Of a stretch of 64,000 nt of DNA, positions 27,281-36,851 are shown piece after piece. The notes beneath the pieces were generated by a model. That model saw only the letters and a program-made list of their open reading frames with translations, made no database searches and was not told where the DNA came from. The position numbers and the translations under genes were made by a program. This stretch comes from CAVVYV01 sp963818205 (lineage in GTDB: Bacteria; Actinomycetota; Thermoleophilia; Solirubrobacterales; 70-9): contig CAWFRG010000015.1 of the NCBI GenBank assembly GCA_963818205.1, forward strand, positions 38,905-102,904. The letters are read 5' to 3'. Within the stretch, counting starts at the first letter, position 1. Each line of letters begins with the position of its first letter.

Positions 27281-28649
27281 CTATTTCAAGGTTCGCGCGG
27301 GGGAGGCGCGCAGGCGCTCGCTGAGAGCGACGCCGTACGGCTCGCCGTCCCCCAGCCGCAGCCCGCGGGGGAGGGCAGCGAGATTGGCGTTCGTCCGCTC
27401 GCGCATCTGCTCGATCGTCTCGGTGAGGACGATCTCGCCGCCGCGGATCGCCGGCACCAGCAGCGGCTCGCCCTCGAGCTGCTCCTCAGCGGCGCCGATC
27501 ACGTCGCCCTCCATCGTCGCCGTCGGTAGCGAAGCGCCGGAATACCTGTTTCGCCCCGGGGACGTCGGTCTTGCCCACCGAGGTCTTGGCGACCCCCCGC
27601 CACTCGCCCTCGCGGCGCTCGGCGACCAGCTTGTAGACCGCGTCAAGGCTCGGGGAGTCGCCGCTGGTGCCGAGCTCGGTCCCCACTCCCCAGGTGTCGA
27701 TCGGCGCCCCGGCCGCCACCAGCTCGGCGATCCGCCGTTCGCCGAGGCCGCCGCTGGCGACCACCCGCGTCTCGCTCATCCCGGCCGCATCCAGCAGCCT
27801 CCTCGCTTCGCGGGTCGCCGCCAGCAAGTCGCCGGAGTCGATCCGCACCCCGGCCAGGGGAACGCCGGCCTCGCGCGAGGCCTCGATCGCGTTGCGCACC
27901 CCCTCCACGGTCTCGTAGGTGTCGACCAGGAGGACCGCGTTCTCGGGAAAGTCCTCGGCGAAGGCGCGGAGCGCCTCCAGCTCGGTGGGGAAGGAGAGCA
28001 CGTAGGAGTGGGCCATCGTGCCCACGGGAGGCAGGCCGTATCGCATCGCGGCGGCGACGTTGGAGGTGCCGCCGCAGCCCGCCACCGCGGCGGACCGAGC
28101 CGCTTTCATCGCCGCGTCTGTGCCATGGTCACGGCGGGCCGAGAAGTCGAGGACCCGATCCCCGGCGCCCGGCTCGCCTCCGCCGGCGGCGAGCACGATC
28201 CGGGCCGCCTTGGTCGCGATCAAGGTCTGGAAGCCCACCTGGTTGAGCAGGAGCGTCTCGAGCAGCTGCGCCTCGACCAGCGGAGCGGTCACCCGCAGGA
28301 GCGGCTGCCCGGCAAAAGCGAGCGTCCCCTCCGGCATCGCCTCGACCTCACCGCTGAACCTGAACCCTTCGAGATGGCCGAGCAGCTGATCGCCGAAGCC
28401 TCGCTCGGCCAGGTAGGAGAGCTCGGCCTCGCCGAAGCGCAGCTCCCGGATCAGCCGCAGCGCCGGTCCGAGGCCGCAAGCGAGCAGCCAGTCGCGCTCC
28501 GGGGCGAGATTCCGCACGAACAGCTCGAATGAGGCCGGCTCGTTCATCCCCCGCTTCAGGTAGCCGGCCGCCATCGCCAGCTCGTACTGGTCGATCAGCA
28601 GAGAGGTCTCGGCCGGCGTCAGCAGGCCCGGGTCGTTTGGATCGGCCAA
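27281..28649 (-). CDS. pncB: Nicotinate phosphoribosyltransferase (one frameshift)
   Basis: This enzyme joins nicotinate to PRPP for NAD salvage. Visible are LLIDQYELAMAAGY at the N-terminus, FELFVRNLAPERDWLLACGL, FSARRDHGTDAAMKAARSA, GTMAHSYVLSF (with the catalytic His region), GVRIDSGDL and a C-terminal PRPP-binding segment, GGLGERRI and DTWGVGTELGTS. Near 27514 the frame shifts: GGCGACGATGGAGG on the coding strand appears to carry a G inserted between C and A. The remaining 78 residues, MEGDVIGAAEEQ to RASPARTLK, lie in the next frame and end at 27281. No ATG fits the conserved N-terminus, so the TTG at 28647-28649 is a provisional start. Confidence 0.85.
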
Positions 28650-28781
28650 GTGGGCCAGTTTGCCCCACTCCCGGCCGCGATGCCTGCGACCGATTGGACT
28701 GGGATACTGCCGCCGGCGCCGCCTGGGGATGGCGCGGATGAGGGCCGCAAGGGGCGGCGCCAAGACAGGAGGGAGATCCCT

Positions 28782-29431
28782 ATGAATGGCGAAGCATAGC
28801 GACTGGTTGGCGCCGCTGACCGGAGTCGGCTTCATCGTGCTCGCGATCATCGGCTTCGCCGATTGGCGGCGAGCCGAAGAGCGCCGACGACCCGGTCGAG
28901 GAGATCGTCGACTTCTACGTCGACAACAAGGACTCGATACATGATCGGGGACCTTGATCGGCAGTCGCCGGCAGGACCCTCCTGATCTTCTTCGGCGCCT
29001 ACCTGCGCAAGGTGCTGCAGGCGGCAGGAGGGCGCGGGCGGAGATGCTCTCGCTGGTCTTCGCTGGTCGGCTTGGTGATCGTGGCGCTCGGCGATCGCGA
29101 TCGACGCCACGATCTCGTTTGCGCTCGCCGAAGCGGCTGACGACATCGACCCGGGCGTCGGTGCAGACGCTCCAGGCGCTCTGGGACAACGACTTCCTCC
29201 CGATCATGCTCGGAGCTGGTGGTCTTCATGTGGGCGACGGGCATCTCGGTGATCCGGACCGGAGCGCTTCCGAAGTGGCTGGGATGGGTGCCATCGTGTT
29301 CGGGATCGCGGGGTTGACCCCGATCGGCTTCGCTCAGCCTTGCTGGCACGGCGATCTGGATCCTGATCGTCAGCATCATGCTGACGATGCGGGCCCGCAG
29401 CGGACCGTCGGCCCCGGCCCCCGCCGCGTAG
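28782..29431 (+). pseudogene. Multi-helix membrane protein, heavily frameshifted
   Basis: Read with about a dozen one-base corrections, this stretch gives a coherent protein of about 210 residues. It begins MNAKHSDWLAPLTGVGFIVL and continues with a DDPVEEIVDFYVDNKDSI loop, further helices, the segment LQALWDNDFLPIMLG, and a GALPKWLGWVAIVFG pair near the end. It has four or five membrane helices and resembles a family of small actinobacterial membrane proteins of unknown role. Almost every correction removes one inserted base, several of them a G between C and A. AGGAGG at 28767-28772 lies nine bases before ATG 28782. Error density of this kind next to an intact tRNA gene points to poor sequence rather than old decay. 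Confidence 0.6.
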
Positions 29432-29513
29432 CGGCTAAGGGGCGCCGCGCGCGGCTGCGATCGGCGCGCGGCGCTCCGCTTCATCGCATTACCCTTCGTC
29501 ACCCCACGTTCCT

Positions 29514-29604
29514 GGAGAGGTGTCCGAGTGGCTTAAGGAGCTCGCTTGGAAAGCGAGTGGGCGGGCTTATACCTGCCTCGTGGGTTCGAATCCCACCCTC
29601 TCCG
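29514..29604 (+). tRNA. tRNA-Ser (GGA)
   Basis: GGAGAGG (29514-29520) pairs with CCTCTCC (29597-29603), followed by discriminator G. The anticodon arm CTCGC-TTGGAAA-GCGAG gives anticodon GGA, a long variable arm follows, and the T arm is GTGGG-TTCGAAT-CCCAC. CCA is not encoded. Confidence 0.97.
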
Positions 29605-29668
29605 CTCCCAGCCGGCCGCCGCTGTCGCGGCCGTCGCAGCGGTCAGTCCGTGTCGTATAACTCAGCCG

Positions 29669-30130
29669 ATGGCCTGGAACGTCTACCTCGCCGGTGAGGT
29701 CCACAGCGACTGGCGCGAGGAGGTCGCCGAGGGGGCCAAGCAGGACGGCCTCGACGTCACCTTCACCTCACCGGTCACCGACCACGGCGCCTCCGACGAT
29801 GTCGGCGTCGCGATCCTCGGCGAGGAGTCCGACAACTTCTGGAAGGACCACAAGGGCGCCGGGGTGAACGCGATCCGCACCCAGACGCTGATCCGTCAGG
29901 CCGATGTCGTCGTGGTGCGGTTCGGCGGCAAGTACAAGCAGTGGAACGCCGCCTTCGACGCCGGCTTCGCCGCCGCCCTCGGCAAGCCGATCGTCACCCT
30001 CCACGACCCGGAGACCACCCACGCGCTGAAGGAGATCGACCGGGCGGCGATGGCGACGGCCGAGACCCCCGAGCAGGTGGTGGAGATCCTCCTTTACGTG
30101 CTCGAGGGCAAGCTGTCCGCGAGCGCGTAG
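29669..30130 (+). CDS. ytoQ: YtoQ family protein
   Basis: A 153-residue protein starting MAWNVYLAGEVHSDWREEV, with FTSPVTDHGASDDVGVAILGEE, FWKDHKGAGVNAIRT, VVVVRFGGKYKQWNAAFDAG and GKPIVTLHDPETTHALKEID, which together identify the YtoQ family. The fold resembles nucleoside 2-deoxyribosyltransferase-like proteins (an AGE or SPVTDH substrate pocket), but no reaction is established. ATG 29669 starts the conserved region; the open frame upstream runs through the tRNA. It follows tRNA-Ser by 64 bases. Confidence 0.88.
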   Translation: MAWNVYLAGEVHSDWREEVAEGAKQDGLDVTFTSPVTDHGASDDVGVAILGEESDNFWKDHKGAGVNAIRTQTLIRQADVVVVRFGGKYKQWNAAFDAGFAAALGKPIVTLHDPETTHALKEIDRAAMATAETPEQVVEILLYVLEGKLSASA

Positions 30131-30199
30131 GTCTTTACCTGTGTCTGTTGCCGGGATAGGATCGGACTGAAATTCAGGGATCGATCGAGGGAGAAGAAG

Positions 30200-30586
30200 A
30201 TGAGCCTCAGTGACTACAAGGTCGGATCGGCAGTTCCAGTCAGCGATACGGGGAGGGCGAAGGAGTTCTACGAGGGAAAGCTGGGATTGACTGGGGGTGA
30301 GGAGCAGGGTGATGGCGGCACCACTTACCCGTGCGCGGAGGGCACCGAGATTCACCCCTACCCCTCACCTGACAACGCGGGCAAGTCCGGGGCGACGCTC
30401 GCCTTCTGGAGGGTCGACGATGTCGACAAGGTCGCCGATGACCTCGCCTCCAACGGCGTCACCTTCGAGCAGTACGACATGGACCCGATCAAGACCAACG
30501 AGAAGGGCATCGCGGAGTTGCCCGACGGCAACAAGGTTGCCTTCTTCAAGGATCCGGACGGCAACATCCTCGCCGTGGGCACCTGA
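30200..30586 (+). CDS. VOC (glyoxalase/bleomycin resistance-like) family protein
   Basis: A 128-residue protein with one vicinal-oxygen-chelate domain made of two beta-alpha-beta3 modules. VGSAVPVSDTGRAKEFYEGKLGL is the first strand and helix, and VAFFKDPDGNILAV is the characteristic last strand. Lone domains of this kind act as dimers and bind a metal between subunits; metal ligands at the usual places are only partly present (EIHPYPS, DPDGN), so the activity is uncertain. ATG 30200 has GGGAGAAG seven bases upstream. It stands alone between ytoQ and a second tRNA-Ser gene. Confidence 0.88.
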   Translation: MSLSDYKVGSAVPVSDTGRAKEFYEGKLGLTGGEEQGDGGTTYPCAEGTEIHPYPSPDNAGKSGATLAFWRVDDVDKVADDLASNGVTFEQYDMDPIKTNEKGIAELPDGNKVAFFKDPDGNILAVGT

Positions 30587-30610
30587 CGCTAGCCTTCTCC
30601 CCTCCGCCTC

Positions 30611-30699
30611 GGAGGGGTGCCGGAGTGGTTGAACGGGGCGGTCTCGAAAACCGTTAGGGGCCCTCGGGTCCCTCGTGGGTTCGAATCCCACCCCCTCCG
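30611..30699 (+). tRNA. tRNA-Ser (CGA)
   Basis: GGAGGGG (30611-30617) pairs with CCCCTCC (30692-30698) and is followed by discriminator G. The anticodon loop CTCGAAA gives CGA. A long variable arm (GGGGCCCTCGGGTCCC) and a T arm GTGGG-TTCGAAT-CCCAC complete a class II tRNA. It is the second serine tRNA within 1.1 kb. Confidence 0.97.
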
Positions 30700-30848
30700 C
30701 CTCATCAAGCCGAATCCGCTGTTGTCACGATGATGCTGGGGAGCGCCATAGGATCGCGCCCGCCCACCTCGATCATCGGCGGCAGTCGCGCGATCGGTGC
30801 TCGCGGTCGATCGCGGCGAGCAGCGTCTCCTCAGCGCGGTTGGGCCGC

Positions 30849-31793
30849 TCATAGGATCGCGATCGGATTCACCGGTGAGCCTGTCCCGCCAATGACGCGT
30901 AGCGGTGCCGCAACGAACAGGAACTCCCAGCGCCCTTCGCGCTCGCAGGCCGCCAAGAGATCCTCGAACTGGAGGTAGTCGAGCAGGTGGATGCCCATCG
31001 CGTTGAGCGCGAGCGCGTGGATCGGAAAGTCGATGCCCTCCGTCGTGCTCGGTGTGGTGTCGCTGTTGCCGTCCGAACCAAGCGCGGCGATGCGCCGCTC
31101 GGCCAGAAAACGCGCCACCGTGGGATGAAGGCCGGCCTTGGCGCTGTCGGTGTCCCAGGGACCGAGCTCGAGATGGCGTTTCGCGTGGCCGGTGCGGATC
31201 AGCAGGATGTCGGCCTCCGTGACCGCCAGGCCCTGGTCGCGCTCGGCGCCCTCGAGATCCTCGGTGAACACGTGCTCGCCGGGCTCCAGCCAGGGAACCC
31301 CTCGCAATCGGGGCACATCAAGCAGCACGCCGCGTCCAACCAGACCGTCCTTGAGCACGTCGATCGCGTCGGCCGCGGCGCCCTCGGAAGTAACCGAGGC
31401 GCTCGGCTTGCCGTTATAGAGGACACCGTCGAGAGAGACGTGGCAGAAGGCGTCGATATGGCTGTGCGAGGGGTTGTGGTAGTCGGCGCCGACGTAGTCC
31501 TTGGCGAAGCGGAGCGTTCCTGACCCGACATCTTCATCGGTGAGCATGGTCATGTGGTGATCCGCAGGGACGGGATTGTCGATCCCAGGCTCCGTCGGAA
31601 AAGGAAGGCTCAGCGTGATGGTCTCCCCACTCCTGACGAGCCGGGCGGCCTCGAGGACCCGGTCGGCGGTCAAGTAGTTGAGCGTCCCCCGCTCGTCGTC
31701 GCCGCCCCAACGGCCCCAGTTGGAGACGGCTTCGAACAGCTCCCTGAACTCGGCGGCGCTCAAGTCGACTCGGCGGCTTTCATCCCGGGTCAT
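30849..31793 (-). CDS. Cyclase family protein (kynurenine formamidase-like)
   Basis: A 314-residue metal-dependent hydrolase of the PF04199 cyclase family. The key segment is NPSHSHIDAFCHVSLDG near residue 110, the local version of the HxGTHxDxPxH metal-binding motif. RGVLLDVPRLRG and ILLIRTGHAKR follow, and FPIHALALNAMGIHLLD near 270 is the typical end. Relatives open amide or lactone rings, for example N-formylkynurenine, but the substrate here is unknown. Its ATG (31791-31793) overlaps the stop of the upstream DUF389 gene, so the two are translationally coupled. Confidence 0.85.
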   Translation of the reverse strand: MTRDESRRVDLSAAEFRELFEAVSNWGRWGGDDERGTLNYLTADRVLEAARLVRSGETITLSLPFPTEPGIDNPVPADHHMTMLTDEDVGSGTLRFAKDYVGADYHNPSHSHIDAFCHVSLDGVLYNGKPSASVTSEGAAADAIDVLKDGLVGRGVLLDVPRLRGVPWLEPGEHVFTEDLEGAERDQGLAVTEADILLIRTGHAKRHLELGPWDTDSAKAGLHPTVARFLAERRIAALGSDGNSDTTPSTTEGIDFPIHALALNAMGIHLLDYLQFEDLLAACEREGRWEFLFVAAPLRVIGGTGSPVNPIAIL

Positions 31794-32719
31794 TTCTTCC
31801 GCCGCCCTCTGCTCAAGGCCCGGGCTCCCCGCGCCTTGACGACTGCGCGCCGGCGCAGGGTGCGTTGAACGATGAGCGTCGCCGAAGCGCCGAGCACCAT
31901 CATCGCCACGTTGGTGCCAAGGACCGCCAGTGCGCCCCCGACGTTCCCGATCTCGCCGAGCCCAACCGCAACACCGAGGTAGGCGGCTGCGGGAATAGTC
32001 GTAACCGAGATCGCCACACCCACGCCCGAGCTGGCGCGAGTCTCCAGCGCCAGCATGCCGGCGACGCCGGCCGCCAGCGCGACCGCGATCGTCTCGTCAT
32101 TGACCGTCGTCAGGCTTCCCAGGATGGTGGCGTCGATGTTGAAACCGGACGGGATCAGGTCGAGCTGGTCCTGCGCGAGCGTGAACGCGGCCGCCGCGAC
32201 GCTCGCGAGCGCAAGACCAAGGGCAAGCGTCAGGAACGCCCAGCCCGCAAGACCGGCGTGGCGGCTCACCAACCCCACGCCGATTGAGGTGATCGGCAAG
32301 AGGTCGGGGCTGACCGCCATCGCGCCGACGATCAGGATCGAGTTGCGGTCAATCACTCCGTAGCCGCCGATCACGCCCGCCACCAACATGAACGCCAGGT
32401 AGCGGGCGATCGGTCGTGCGTTGAGCCAGGCCATGCCGAGCACGTCCTCCCACACCAGACTCACCTCGGGCCGCTCGGTGGCCGACGGTCCGACGACCTC
32501 CACCCGCGTCAACGTGATGTCGGCGTCAGGGACCCCGAGCCGCCGCATCTCCTCCAGCAGTCGGTCGACCGCCCTCGGACGCGCCGCGGCGGACACGATC
32601 GAGTGCTCTGCACGAGTCGCGTCGACGAGTCTCACGCGGCTGACACCGTCGGCCTCGTCGAGCAACTCCGCGACCGCAGCCATCGCGGCCGACTCCCCGA
32701 AGACCTCGAGGTTGATCAT
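31790..32719 (-). CDS. DUF389 membrane protein
   Basis: A 309-residue protein. The first 80 residues are a soluble ferredoxin-like domain (INLEVFGESAAMAAVAELLDE, HSIVSAAARPRAVDRLLEEM). Residues 100-285 hold five or six membrane helices with the DUF389 signature ILIVGAMAVSPDLLPI and SLTTVNDETIAVALAAGVAGMLAL. The tail is Lys/Arg-rich (GRRKK). DUF389 proteins have no firm function; a transport or stress role is usually assumed. It is the first gene of a two-gene minus-strand unit with the cyclase-family hydrolase. Confidence 0.9.
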   Translation of the reverse strand: MINLEVFGESAAMAAVAELLDEADGVSRVRLVDATRAEHSIVSAAARPRAVDRLLEEMRRLGVPDADITLTRVEVVGPSATERPEVSLVWEDVLGMAWLNARPIARYLAFMLVAGVIGGYGVIDRNSILIVGAMAVSPDLLPITSIGVGLVSRHAGLAGWAFLTLALGLALASVAAAAFTLAQDQLDLIPSGFNIDATILGSLTTVNDETIAVALAAGVAGMLALETRASSGVGVAISVTTIPAAAYLGVAVGLGEIGNVGGALAVLGTNVAMMVLGASATLIVQRTLRRRAVVKARGARALSRGRRKK

Positions 32720-32808
32720 TGGCGCGAGCCTAACGCGACTCTGAGGTCACGCGGCGTGCCCCGACCACCGTTCTTTTGGTCCGACCGCATGGTCGTCGCG
32801 ACCGGTGA

Positions 32809-33575
32809 TCAGGGTCGCGGCCCGAGGTTCTTGATCGTCTCTTGCAGCTTGTTGATGGCTTGTGTGAGGCTCTTTCGCATCCGATTGATGCTGCTTTCCA
32901 GATCGGCGATCGCCCGTGCCTGCGAGGTCAGCACCGTGAGCACGGCGGAGTGGTCGCCTTGCGAGACGGAGTGTTCGCCTTGCGAGCCTTGGCATCGGCG
33001 AGGGCCGCGTTAGCGATGGCCTGGCGGGAGTTGGCGTTGCTCTCGGACTGATCAGCGAAGGCGGATAGCGCCTGGGCCTTGAACAGCTGGGACTGTTCTT
33101 GCAGAGCCTTCAATGGCTGGCTCGTCGTTCCGCCTGGCTCTGCGGGATCCCGGCGAGGGCGGCTTCCCGCGCCCTGGCCGGCTTCCCGCGCCTCCTGGCC
33201 GGACTCGAACAGTGAGATCAGCTCCGCGGTGCGGTCGCCGCTCCGGTTGAGCAGGATCGTGGAGAGGGTGAGCGCCCATCCCACCCCGATGATCGCCGAG
33301 ATGACCGCGATCCAGGCGACTCGACGCCACTTGTCCTGGTCGGTGTGCCGCTCGCCCGTGTCCTTTGGCTCGTCCACATCCGCCTCACCGTCGCTCTCTT
33401 CGTAGGCGGCCACGTCGGCCGACCCAAGTTCGTCGTCGTCGAGCTCGTCTGCCGGATAAGGCTCGTCGACCACCTCGTCTTCAGCGACATCGCCCGACTC
33501 GGTGGTATCGGCGCGGTCGGCCTCGGAGTCGGCGCCGCTCCCAGTCCGCTTCGCCCGTTTCGCTCCGTTGCTCAC
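32809..33575 (-). CDS. Single-helix membrane protein with coiled-coil tail (one frameshift)
   Basis: A protein of unknown function. Residues 1-95 are acidic and disordered (DADRADTTESGDVAEDE-like composition), residues about 100-123 form one membrane helix (VAWIAVISAIIGVGWALTLSTILL), and the outer part is helical and Ala/Gln-rich. As read, the frame ends at 32928. If shifted one base near 32985 it continues with a convincing coiled coil, SQARAIADLESSINRMRKSL then TQAINKLQETIKNLGPRP, and stops at 32809. I take the longer form as real. GTG 33575 follows AGAGGAG. It is divergent from the SulP gene 178 bases away. Confidence 0.62.
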
Positions 33576-33752
33576 TTGCTCCTCTCGCTCAGCCGATGGG
33601 GGTGACTCATCATCTGACCTCTGCGCCGTGAGGATATCCTGGCTGACTTTGCGCGACACCACAAGGCGATTGAAGCGGAGGGCTCGCCCCGGCACATCAC
33701 CCGAAGCGGGTCAACTCCTCCGGGCGGCCGAGGGTAGCATGGCCGCGTCAGG

Positions 33753-35469
33753 TTGCTCCCGAAGCTTCCGATCAAGCGCTGGGCCGCCGATTACCGGCGC
33801 GGGTGGCTTTCCGGCGACCTGGCCGCTGGGCTCACGGTCGCCGCGGCGACGATCCCCGCGGCACTCGCCTACGCCCAACTCGCCGGTCTTCCAGCCGTTT
33901 ACGGGCTTTACGCCTCGGTCGTGCCCGCGCTGCTCTATGCAGTGTTCGGCTACCTCGCGCCAGCTTCAGATCGGACCCGGGTCGACGCTCTCGATCCTGG
34001 TCGCCGCAAGTCTCGCCGGGGCGCTGTCACCGTCTGCCGCCAAGGACCCGGTCGTCGCGGCGGCCCTGCTGGCCCTGATCGCCGGCGCCCTCCTGCTGGC
34101 GGCAGGCCTGCTCCGACTCGGGTTCGTCGCCGAGTTCCTCTCCGGTCCGGTGCTGACCGGGTTCACGGCCGGAGCGGCGCTGATCATCATCGCCAGTCAG
34201 CTGCCGAAGCTCCTCGGCATCGACGTCGACGCCGACAGCTTCTTCGAGACGGTCTGGGAGGTGGCCTCCTCCCTCGGGGAGACCAACGCGCCGACGCTGG
34301 CATTGGGCGGTGGGACCATTCTCCTTCTCCTTGGAATGCAGCGGTGGCTGCCGATGCTCCCCGCCAGCCTGATCGCGGTCGCGCTGGGGATCGCGGCCGT
34401 GTCGGCGTTCGACCTCGAGGCCGAGGGCGTTGCCGTCGTCGGCGACGTCCCCGCCGGCCTGCCGGGGCTCGAGGTGCCGGGGCTCGACGGGGTCAAGGAT
34501 CTGTTCGGCGGTGCGGCGGCGGTCGCCCTGCTGGTCTACATCGAGACGATCGCCGTCTCGCGCGAGTTTGCGGCCCGACACTCCTACGAGATCGACCCCA
34601 ACCAGGAGCTCGTCGCCACCGGCGCCGCGAACCTGGGGGCCGGACTGTTCCAGGGCTTTCCGGTTGATGGCAGCTTTTCGCAGAGCGCGCTCGCCGACTC
34701 CGCCGGTGCCCGCACACAGCTCGCGGGGGCGGTCACGGCGATTGCCGTCGCGATCGTGCTGGTGGCGCTGACCGGGTTGCTGGCGAACCTGCCCAGCGCC
34801 GTGCTGGCGGCGATCATCATCGTCGCGGTCCTGAGCTTGATCAAGGTCGGCGAGCTCGGGCGCCTCTGGCGGCTGCAGCGCCGGCCCGACGGCGGCGCCC
34901 CTTGGCTCGCGGCGCGGGTTGACTTCGTCTCGGCCGCGGTGACCTTTGCCGGGACGCTCGCGCTGGGAATCCTCGAGGGGATCCTGATCGGTGTCGGGTT
35001 CACGCTGCTGGCGTTGCTTCAGCGCGCCACCCGCCCCAACGTCGCGGCGCTCGGTCGCGTCCCGGGCGAGGACGTCTATCGGGATGTCGACCGCGCGCCC
35101 GAGGCCGAGACGGTGCCCGGACTCGTGATCGTGCGCTGGGACGGAGAGCTGTTCTTCGCCAATGCCGCCCACTTTCGGGACCAGGTGATGAGCCTGGTCG
35201 AGGCTGCGGATGAACCGCGCGCGGTGTTGCTCGATGCGTCCGCGGTCACGAGCATCGACGTCACCGCCGCGGATATGCTGAGGACGCTGATCGGCGAGCT
35301 CGAGGAGCGCGGGGTGGCGGTGTTGGCGGCGCGGACCCGCGGGCCGCTCCGAGACATGGTCGTCAGCGCCGAACTCGATGAGCTGATCCCTCCGGAGCGC
35401 CAGCTCAGCTCGGTGCGCGACGGCGTCGAGTACTACCGCTCGCACCCTTCCCGCGAGGATCAACCGTGA
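33753..35469 (+). CDS. SulP-family anion (sulfate) transporter with STAS domain (one frameshift)
   Basis: A SulP permease of about 572 residues when corrected. The N-terminus KRWAADYRRGWLSGDLAAGL and AALAYAQLAGLPAVYGLYAS form the conserved first helices. Near 33945 the frame shifts by one inserted base, after which RQLQIGPGSTLSILVAASLAG, the anion-binding region, reads on. A further ten helices follow, with GLFQGFPVDGSFSQSAL typical of SulP. The last 110 residues are a cytoplasmic STAS domain (VLLDASAVTSIDVTAADML). Family members carry sulfate, bicarbonate or other anions; the sulfatase and sulfatase-activating genes downstream favour sulfate. The TTG start is provisional; an ATG at 33739 may be the true start if another base error lies between. 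Confidence 0.82.
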
Positions 35470-35483
35470 TCGAACGGATCTGA

Positions 35484-36753
35484 ATGGAGTGGTCGCTGAC
35501 GATCGTGGCGCTGGCGCTGATCGCCGTCGCCGCCGTCTCGAAGCCGCTGTCAGGATCGCCGATCACGCCCGCGATCCTGTTCGTCTCGATCGGGATCCTG
35601 GTTGGTCCCAAGGTCCTCGACGAAGTCGACATCGAGAGCACCAGCTCGACCGTGCGCGCGCTGGCCGAGGCGACGCTGGCGCTCGTGCTCTTCTCGGACG
35701 CCTCGCGCATCGACCTCGGAGCGCTGCGGCGTGAGGTCTCGGTGCCGGTGCGCCTGCTCGGGATCGGCCTGCCGCTGACGATCGCCCTCGGAGCACTCGC
35801 GGCGGCCGTGATCTTCGGCGAGTTGACCTTCTGGGAAGCCGCCATCGTCGGGGTGATCCTGGCGCCGACCGACGCCGCCCTCGGCCAGGCGGTCGTCACC
35901 GAGCCGCGCGTCCCGGGTCGGATTCGGCAGGGCGCTGAACGTCGAGAGCGGGCTCAACGACGGGATCTGCGTGCCGCTGCTGTTCGCGGCCGTCGCCGCC
36001 GCGGATGTCGAATCGCACATCTCGGAAGGGCGAACCGGGATGACGCTTCTGCTCGAGGAGGTCGGCTACGGCATCGCCGGAGGGGTCGCCGCCGGGCCTC
36101 CTGATCGGAGCCATCGTCGTGTACGCCGGCCGCAGGGATCTGATCGACGGGCAGCTGGCGCCAGGTGATCCCGGCCGCCGGCGCCGCGCTCGCCTACGGC
36201 ACCGCGAGCGCACTCGACGGATCGGGCTTCATCGCGGCCTTCGTCGCCGGCATGGTCTTCCGGGCGGTGATCAAGCGCGACCCCGAGGACGAGAACCGGC
36301 TCACCGAGGAGGTCGGGGGCGTGCTCAACGGGGTCACCTTCGTGATCTTCGGGGCGATCCTGCTCGGGCCCGCGCTCGGGGAGCTGAGCTGGGAGCTCGC
36401 CCTCTACGCGGTCCTCAGCCTGACGGTCGTGCGAATGGTGCCCGTCGCGATCGCGATGCTGGGCTCGCACGCTCGGCTGCCGACGCTCGGCTTCCTCGGC
36501 TGGTTCGGACCCCGCGGCCTGGCCTCGATCGTCTTCGCGGTGATCGTGATCGAGGAGTCCCAGCTCCCCCACGAGCACCTGATCGTCCTCGCGATCTACC
36601 TCACCGTCGGCCTCTCGGTCTTCGCCCACGGCCTCACCGCCGCACCCCTGGCCAGACCGCTACGGACACTGGTTCGAGCGCCACCCCCGCGACACGGCAC
36701 CGCCGATGGAGAGCGCCCCGATCGAGGTCACCCGCACCAGCAGGCGGGTCTGA
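35484..36753 (+). pseudogene. Cation/proton antiporter, CPA1 type (several frameshifts)
   Basis: The product begins MEWSLTIVALALIAVAAVSK and continues with about a dozen membrane helices. Family segments are PITPAILFVSIGILVGP, TLALVLFSDASRIDL, GVILAPTDAALGQAVV and, after correction, ALNVESGLNDGICVPLLFAAVA and GWFGPRGLASIVFAVIVIEE, which hold the ion-binding acidic residues. One-base insertions are needed near 35930, 36090, 36162 and 36670; the last gives a C-terminus YGHWFERHPRDTAPPMESAP ending at 36753. Such antiporters exchange Na+ or K+ for H+. It starts 15 bases after the SulP stop and may be co-transcribed. Confidence 0.75.
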
Positions 36754-36794
36754 AGTTATAGGCTCAGATCGACCACGAGCCGAAGGAGAATCGG

Positions 36795-36851
36795 ATGGAC
36801 CCGATCGACCGCACCGTCCTGCCGATGCCCGACCCGGAGGTCAGACGATGA
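36795..36851 (+). CDS. 18-residue frame overlapping the sulfatase start
   Basis: MDPIDRTVLPMPDPEVRR is preceded by AAGGAG at good spacing and its stop overlaps the sulfatase ATG (ATGA at 36848-36851). The RTVLPxPxP string resembles the N-terminus of many arylsulfatases, so this is either a translation-coupling leader or what remains of a second sulfatase gene. Confidence 0.35.
   Translation: MDPIDRTVLPMPDPEVRR

Noticed and set aside
30700..30848. A gene in the gap after the second tRNA-Ser
   Set aside because: The short frames there have no conserved pattern and no ribosome site. I see no gene or structured element.
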